Of a stretch of DNA of 64,000 bases, positions 52,340 through 64,000 are shown in pieces. Under the pieces are notes generated by a model that was not told where the DNA came from, made no database searches, and worked only from the letters and a program-made list of their open reading frames with translations. Made by a program: the position numbers and the translations under genes. Positions within the stretch are counted from its first letter, which is position 1. Every line of letters begins with the position of its first letter. Source of the DNA: Rostratula benghalensis (taxonomy: Eukaryota; Chordata; Aves; Charadriiformes; Rostratulidae); NCBI GenBank assembly GCA_013399305.1, contig VXAI01000083.1, forward strand, positions 1,636,778 through 1,700,777. The letters are read 5' to 3'.

Positions 52340-53338
52340 GATCGACTGCAAAAGCCCTGGAGGCGATCTCTCCTGTCTCTTCCTACCCTACAATAACCCT
52401 ACTTGATAGGAACACCGAAACAGGCAGCTTAAACTAAACAGGAGAGGCACACTGTGGGGATGACCAGAATCCTTTCTGATAGTTTGCAGATCAGAGGATT
52501 AGAGAATGAAACTGCTAAAATTGAAAACTCTGTTTTGAAGACAACAAGCAGACTTAAACTAAATCAAGTCTATATCTCACTAACAAGAGTCACTTTAAGC
52601 ACAGCTTCATCTTGGTGTTATTGCTAATTATATTCTTCTATAATAAGCTTGTCTGGCTCTGATCTCACATTTGTGTTTAACTTTTACCTCTTGAAATCCT
52701 TCCTTCCAACTCCTGTCCAGGAATTGCTAAGCTGCAGCCTAGAATACGCTACTGAATCACACTGTCACTTCATAAATCAGATAATCTCTATGTATTCTTT
52801 TGTGTGGTGGTAATAAAGGTATCATATATTACATTCAGTGGACATACAGAATTTCTAACAGTTTGAACAGTGTTTTTATGTGAAGAAGCTTAAGCAAACA
52901 CCTAATAGATTTATCAGTCACATCTTCCTGTGTTAAGATTTGTTGTTACTTTGGCCCTTTCTTCCAGCAGTTACCCCTTCTGCAATGTACCAGTCAGGCC
53001 CATTTTACTGAAATGGAGTGCAGTCAGATTTAGTCTATTTTCTGTTCTCACCAAGTAATTTCATGATCCAGATTTCATAACTTGGCAAACTGAATGGCTG
53101 TGTAGTTCTTCCAGACAGACTCGGGCTTGCTTTAACAGTCGTTATTCATTCTGTAAACCTGTGTGTCCATTTCCACTAATATATTAGTTCAGTAAAAATT
53201 ACTGTGCAGCAGCCTTAAAAATCGTGAAACAAAACCAGGGAATGGAAAAAACTTTGCTTGTTTTTTTCCCCCCCCTTACTCTTGCTATAAAAAACAGGCC
53301 TGCCTATGTTAATGGCACCCTCACATCCCTTTTAGAGG

Positions 53339-53370
53339 TTTTTTTCTTTTTTTTTTTTTTTCCCCTTTCT
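53339..53370 (+). repeat. T-rich polypyrimidine tract
   Basis: Long T run with one C interruption, then CCCC and further T/C. Confidence 0.85.
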
Positions 53371-53867
53371 TTTAAAAAGAGAAATTAAATCTAGGATTTA
53401 CTGTGTAAGAAAGAAATCACCTGCCAGGAGGTAGAATTTTACAGGCTCAGGAGCGTCATTTCTGTAGCATGTCTCACAATAACAGCACGTATTTAACACA
53501 GTGAGAGCAGAATATATGGCTGTGAAAACAGAACTCCAGTCTGATAGCTGTGATAATGATTTAGTCTGGCAGGTTTGAGATTAGCTCAGTTAGCATCATG
53601 CAGATGAGATTCCTACAGGAAACAGATCTGGATACTTGCTGTGTCATGTATTCAGAACAAGGCTACCCACCTACTCATCGTTGTCATAAACTGCAGCTCT
53701 TCTCTTTGTGATTCCAAGCACACTCACTGAACCATAATTGATGAATTTCAAATTTGTGTGTGCACCCGCCTGCTTGCACTTTGCTCTTCTGGAACAATCT
53801 CTTTTAAATCTCAGACCCTGGTTGCTGACGAGGGAAGCTGGAAAGTGGCTGTAGCTTCCTACGACCA

Positions 53868-53965
53868 TGGAGCCATCTAGGTTGGAAGGGACCTTTAAGT
53901 TTGTTGAGTCCAACCATCAACTTCCTTCAATAGTCTTTTCAATGCAGTGCCACCATGGGATTAAG
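53868..53965 (-). mobile_element. CR1-like LINE 3' end fragment (minus orientation)
   Basis: The phrase ATCTAGGTTGGAAGGGACCT, then GAGTCCAACCATCAA, matches the reverse complement of a CR1 3' UTR of the family that has 'TTGAGTCCAACC'. Terminal octamers are degraded. The length and the right edge are approximate. Confidence 0.75.
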
Positions 53966-55311
53966 GGGCTTCGTGGCATCCGAGCTTCAGCCTGACAAAC
54001 AAACTGCATGAGGTGTTGCAGGGGAGAGAGAAAAGTGTGCGGCTGACACGAGGTGAGCTGTGGTGCAGTAAATTAGGATGGGGTGCTTGGAAGTGGTACT
54101 GTCGAGGATTATTTTTTAACCACTCTTTTTCCCACTTTATTGTTAGTTGTGGTTGTTCATTCAAAAATTAAGATCTTGGATTTGAGGCAAGCTTAAGTTT
54201 AGAAGAATACAATGTCTCACTCTTCTACAGAGATACTGCTTCACTGTCATTTTTTGAGATGTTTTTATCTATGTCCCTTTATTGTGTCTTCCTAAGTCTC
54301 AGCTAAACCACTAACTTGGTGGTTAGTAACACACTTTTACTGTGCTGAAAAATTTCATCTCCTGATTATCTTTATGGACATATTTTGTCTATGCTTTATT
54401 ATATTTTAAACTTTATATTGGCATTAATTGAGGTTGCCATTAACATGTTAATAGCCTTTAAGATAAAGAATTTGCTTATGAGGTGTATTCCCTCAAACAC
54501 ATTTTGTGTTTAATCCTGTGTGTTTTCTAATGACTTGGGCAAGATCACTTCAGTTGATTACACTGCTAGTATCTAGTGTACTGTCTTAAAAACTCAGGCA
54601 TTGATGCTGTAGTAAAAGTATACTGGCTTTTAAACATTCACTGGTCATACTGTTTACTTTTCTGCTTTACTTTTTTTGAATGTAAACTGACAGCTTCTAG
54701 AGCTTTTTTGCAATAATGATTTATCAGGAGAAACATTTTCTCCTTGTTTCCACAGGGATAAGCAAGATTAGACTTGGAAATAAAAACAGGGAGATCTGGT
54801 TTATTATCATTCTAATGTGTTCTGACTGTGCAAAATCAAACTCTTTCTGAGGGGAAACCAAGCAATGCCTAGCTGGTTGCTAGCTGGGAAAGGCATCCCG
54901 ATACATCTCCTTAGTCATCATCTTGGAAAGAGGAGAAGTTGAGAGAAAAATAGAGCAGGGGAAGAAATGCCTTCAGTGCTTTAATGAAAGAAAAAGTAGT
55001 CACAAATATTGATCAGATGGTGTACTGATATCAAACACCACCTGCTTTTTAACTTTAAAATTTTCCAAAACAGAATGACTTACTTCAGTGATGCTGTTGC
55101 TAACTGTACAGTATTAATTATGGAAAAAAAAATGAAGACAATTGTTCTCATCAGTAGCTAAACCAATTTAACTTTAATTTGTTTCAGTGTTCTGTCTTAA
55201 AGTGGGTGCTTCCAAATGTTACTGACTGATTGTGATGCTTTAGGCATGATATGTGCGTAACGATGAAGTTAATTCTGTCCTAATACTTGAAATTATTTTA
55301 ATATCTAAGTT
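53966..55311. other. Intron 2 sequence without recognised features
   Basis: AT-rich intron between two CR1 fragments. Nothing recognised. Confidence 0.6.
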
Positions 55312-55560
55312 ACAGAGTCACAGAGTGATATGGGGTTGGAAGAGACCTCTGGAGATCATCCAGTCCAACACCTCTGCCAAAGCATGTCCACCTAGGTTGT
55401 GCAGGTCTCACAGGAACATGTCCAGGCGGGTTTTGAATGTCTCCAGAGACAGAGACTCCACCACCTCTCTGGGCAGCCTGTTCCAGTTCTTTGCTACCCT
55501 CAAAGTGAAGAAGTTTCTCCTCATGTTTAGATGGAACTCTTCTGTTCACGTTCTTTGCAG
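55312..55560 (-). mobile_element. CR1 LINE 3' fragment (minus orientation)
   Basis: Starts with ACAGAGTCACAGAGTGATAT (terminal octamers reversed) and GGGTTGGAAGAGACCTCTGG. It then covers the ORF2 C-terminal tail in reverse (CTCTCTGGGCAGCCTGTTCC and similar) to about 55560, where similarity stops. The octamers, UTR and C-terminal codons resemble the family of the 6795-7981 copy. It accounts for overlapping frames on both strands. Confidence 0.93.
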
Positions 55561-62011
<6,451 letters not shown>

Positions 62012-62080
62012 ATCCTCTGAGCAGGTGGTTGGGCTAGATAACCTCCAGAGGTCCCTCCACCTCAATTACTCTGTGATTCA
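62012..62080 (+). mobile_element. Short CR1 LINE 3' tail
   Basis: GTGGTTGGGCTAGATAACCT, then CCAGAGGTCCCTCCACCTCA and CTCTGTGATTC, match the terminal UTR of bird CR1 with one octamer. About 70 bp in sense orientation; no coding part. Confidence 0.9.
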
Positions 62081-63017
62081 GCAACTGCCATTGGAAATGT
62101 GGATGTTATTTTCAGTTTGAACTTTGCAGATTTCAGCTTTCAGCCCCTCAATCTTATTTTGCTTGCATTTGCTAAAGAACATTTTGCTATCAAACATCTG
62201 TTCACTGTTTTCTAAATATAGATTATGATCAAGTCTTTACCTTAATTAAACCAAGTAAAATAAGTTACTTCAGTGTATTTACCAGTGTATATTTGTCTAA
62301 TTTCAGAGCAATCTTGTTCTTCTTAATGTGTGAATTCCATTAGTGTTTGATTTTGTGTATACAAGCACAATACTTCTAAATATCATTTTGTCATATTCAG
62401 CATTCAACAACCGCAGTAGATCTTTACTGAGTGTTACACTGGGAAGTGGCATCCAACTAGCAAATACCACAGGGTCTGAAGTTCTCTCTTGAGCTGCTCC
62501 TTTATAGAGTCTCTGTTTCTTTTCAGTACATGACTTAACTCATGCTGTTTTATTGTAGTAAGTTAATGAACAAACTATTTAACATGTTTTAGTATTTTTA
62601 TGCGTTAGTTAACTGTCTTCAAGAATTGTCATAAAGCAGTCGTTGTGGTATCTGCAAATTTCAGTAGTACTTGCATTTCCCTCTTTCAGAATTATAGACT
62701 AAAATTGTGACTGTATTGAGGGTGAGCACAAGTCCTACTGACCTTTTCTTCTCTTTGTGAATGTTCAAAAGAATGCTGGTTTACTTTGTCAGTTTTGAAG
62801 GTATGCTGTACCTTTGAAAGGTAGGACGTTCTGGACAGTGTACAAGCTGGCTTGTACGTAATACTGCTGTTTTGACTTTTTGTAACTCCTGTATTTTACC
62901 ATTTTGCAGAGGGGAAGTAGAATGCAGCTTCTTTTAAGAGATTTTTAAACTCTAAGAAAAAACATTATCATGTCATCTTGCTTATGGAGGATCTAGATGA
63001 ATATTGGTGTAACTATT
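62081..63017. other. Intron 4 sequence without recognised features
   Basis: AT-rich; nothing recognised. Confidence 0.6.
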
Positions 63018-63565
63018 TGTTATGGTTTGAGAAAACCCATAACAATGTATTGTTTTTCAGACAATTACTCTATCACCCAATGACCCTTCCCCATCCAGGA
63101 AAGGGAAACCAGGGAACGCAAAGAAACAGGAGGGTTGAAATGTAAATAGATTTAATATAATATGACTAAATAATTAACAATAATACTAAAGAACCAGCAT
63201 TAATCCTGATACTGATATAAGATATACAAGAATTATGCTCAGCCAGTTGTACCAGCAGGAAGCTGTGCGCTCCCAGCAGCGAACAGCAAATGTTGGACAC
63301 TGGGAGTGCAATGGCTTCAGTGGAAAGAAAGGCTTCAAGGGTCCAGCACTGAGGCAAGGTGTTGTCTGGATCCCTGCCATCAGTGGAGAGACAGCTACAC
63401 AGCAAACCTTTCTAATTTATATTAAATGTGATGTTCATGATATGAAATAATCCTATTGGCTAGGTTGGCTCAAATGCCCAGGCATTGCTCTTCCTTGTCC
63501 CTGCACCTGGCAAGGCTCAAAACCACTGAGACCTTGAATCCCACAGAGCCTGAATGGCCATAAAG
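63018..63565 (+). mobile_element. Probable avian ERVL-like LTR (solo or truncated)
   Basis: Starts TGTTATGGTTTGAGAAAACC, the kind of TG start seen in bird endogenous-retrovirus LTRs. It then has an A-rich AAATAGATTTAATATAATAT patch with many ATT/AAT units, a GC-richer middle, and blocks such as CCTATTGGCTAGGTTGGCTC, GGCATTGCTCTTCC and GGCTCAAAACCACTGAGACC that I associate with bird LTRs. The 3' end is uncertain and no CA terminus or target-site duplication was identified. No retroviral coding region is present, so this is a solo or truncated LTR. Confidence 0.5.
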
Positions 63566-64000
63566 TAAATATTTTTATGAATTCAGACACTAGGGTATTC
63601 TAAAAGTGCAATTTTCTGCAGCATTAGAAGAAAAATTAGTCCTTTGTCTCTCAACCCAGGATACTATTATTTTTTTTCTAAGAAAAATAGTTCAAAATTA
63701 TATAAATGTTAGTCCTGGAAGATTTTTTTTTAATGATATCCCTAGTGCATTGGTATATATCAGAGAAAAATAAATCAGAAGACTATTGTGCCCTACATAT
63801 TATAATACTGTAGTGTAATATTGCAAGTGCTTTTAACCTCTCAGTTAAACTAGTCTGATGTGTTTAAAAGAAAAATGTCAATATGCATCTATTTTGGAAG
63901 GAATCTCAAAGCCATTAACATTTTTTATGTTAATGTAATCCTGAATGTGCAACAGATGTACAGTTAACATTAATTCTGCTCTACAAAACAGTAAAATTTC
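63566..64000. other. Intron 4 sequence without recognised features
   Basis: AT-rich; nothing recognised. The last bases run off the window. Confidence 0.6.

Larger units (their letters stand above)
51126..53867. other. Intron 2 sequence without recognised genes
   Basis: AT-rich, with an A16 run (52324-52339) and a long T/C tract (53339-53370). No gene or repeat family recognised. Confidence 0.6.

Overview
This window is vertebrate, almost certainly avian, nuclear DNA. It is AT-rich and intronic, with no bacterial-style gene packing. It carries several CR1 LINE fragments whose 3' ends have the bird-type TTCTATGA/TCTGTGAT octamer termini, plus one probable avian ERVL-like LTR. The only convincing host gene is the + strand gene CNKSR2 (connector enhancer of kinase suppressor of Ras 2, a neuronal and synaptic Ras/MAPK scaffold). 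Three of its early coding exons are present with good splice sites and consistent phases. They are exon 2 (30951-31114, most of the SAM domain), exon 3 (56962-57164, SAM-CRIC linker and start of the CRIC domain) and exon 4 (58611-58698, CRIC continuation). The first exon lies upstream of the window, and the fifth and later exons (PDZ, PH and so on) lie downstream.

Layout: 1-30950 is the 3' part of intron 1. It has a possible ancient CR1 relic near 590-1030, a GC-rich block ending in an A14 tract (3166-3466), a 5'-truncated CR1 with a 365-codon open reverse-transcriptase frame (6795-7981), a (CT)n microsatellite (9392), a short CR1 3' end (about 18987) and purine-rich blocks. Exon 2 follows. 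Intron 2 (31115-56961, about 25.8 kb) contains a 28-N assembly gap, a nested CR1-in-CR1 structure (41455-43110), a frameshifted CR1 (48354-49391), a GC-rich block (50343-51125) and two short antisense CR1 ends (about 53868 and 55312). Intron 3 (57165-58610) is short. Intron 4 starts at 58699 and holds a short CR1 tail (62012) and an LTR (63018 to about 63565).

The three exons join in frame (phases 1-0, 0-2, 2-0) to give about 151 residues of SAM/CRIC scaffold. Nothing points to a new multigene system. The observations most worth checking are the precise nested CR1 insertion, the long intact CR1 frame, a strong-splice-site candidate poison exon at 33838-33932, and the amino-acid divergence of exons 2 and 4 from the mammalian protein as I remember it.
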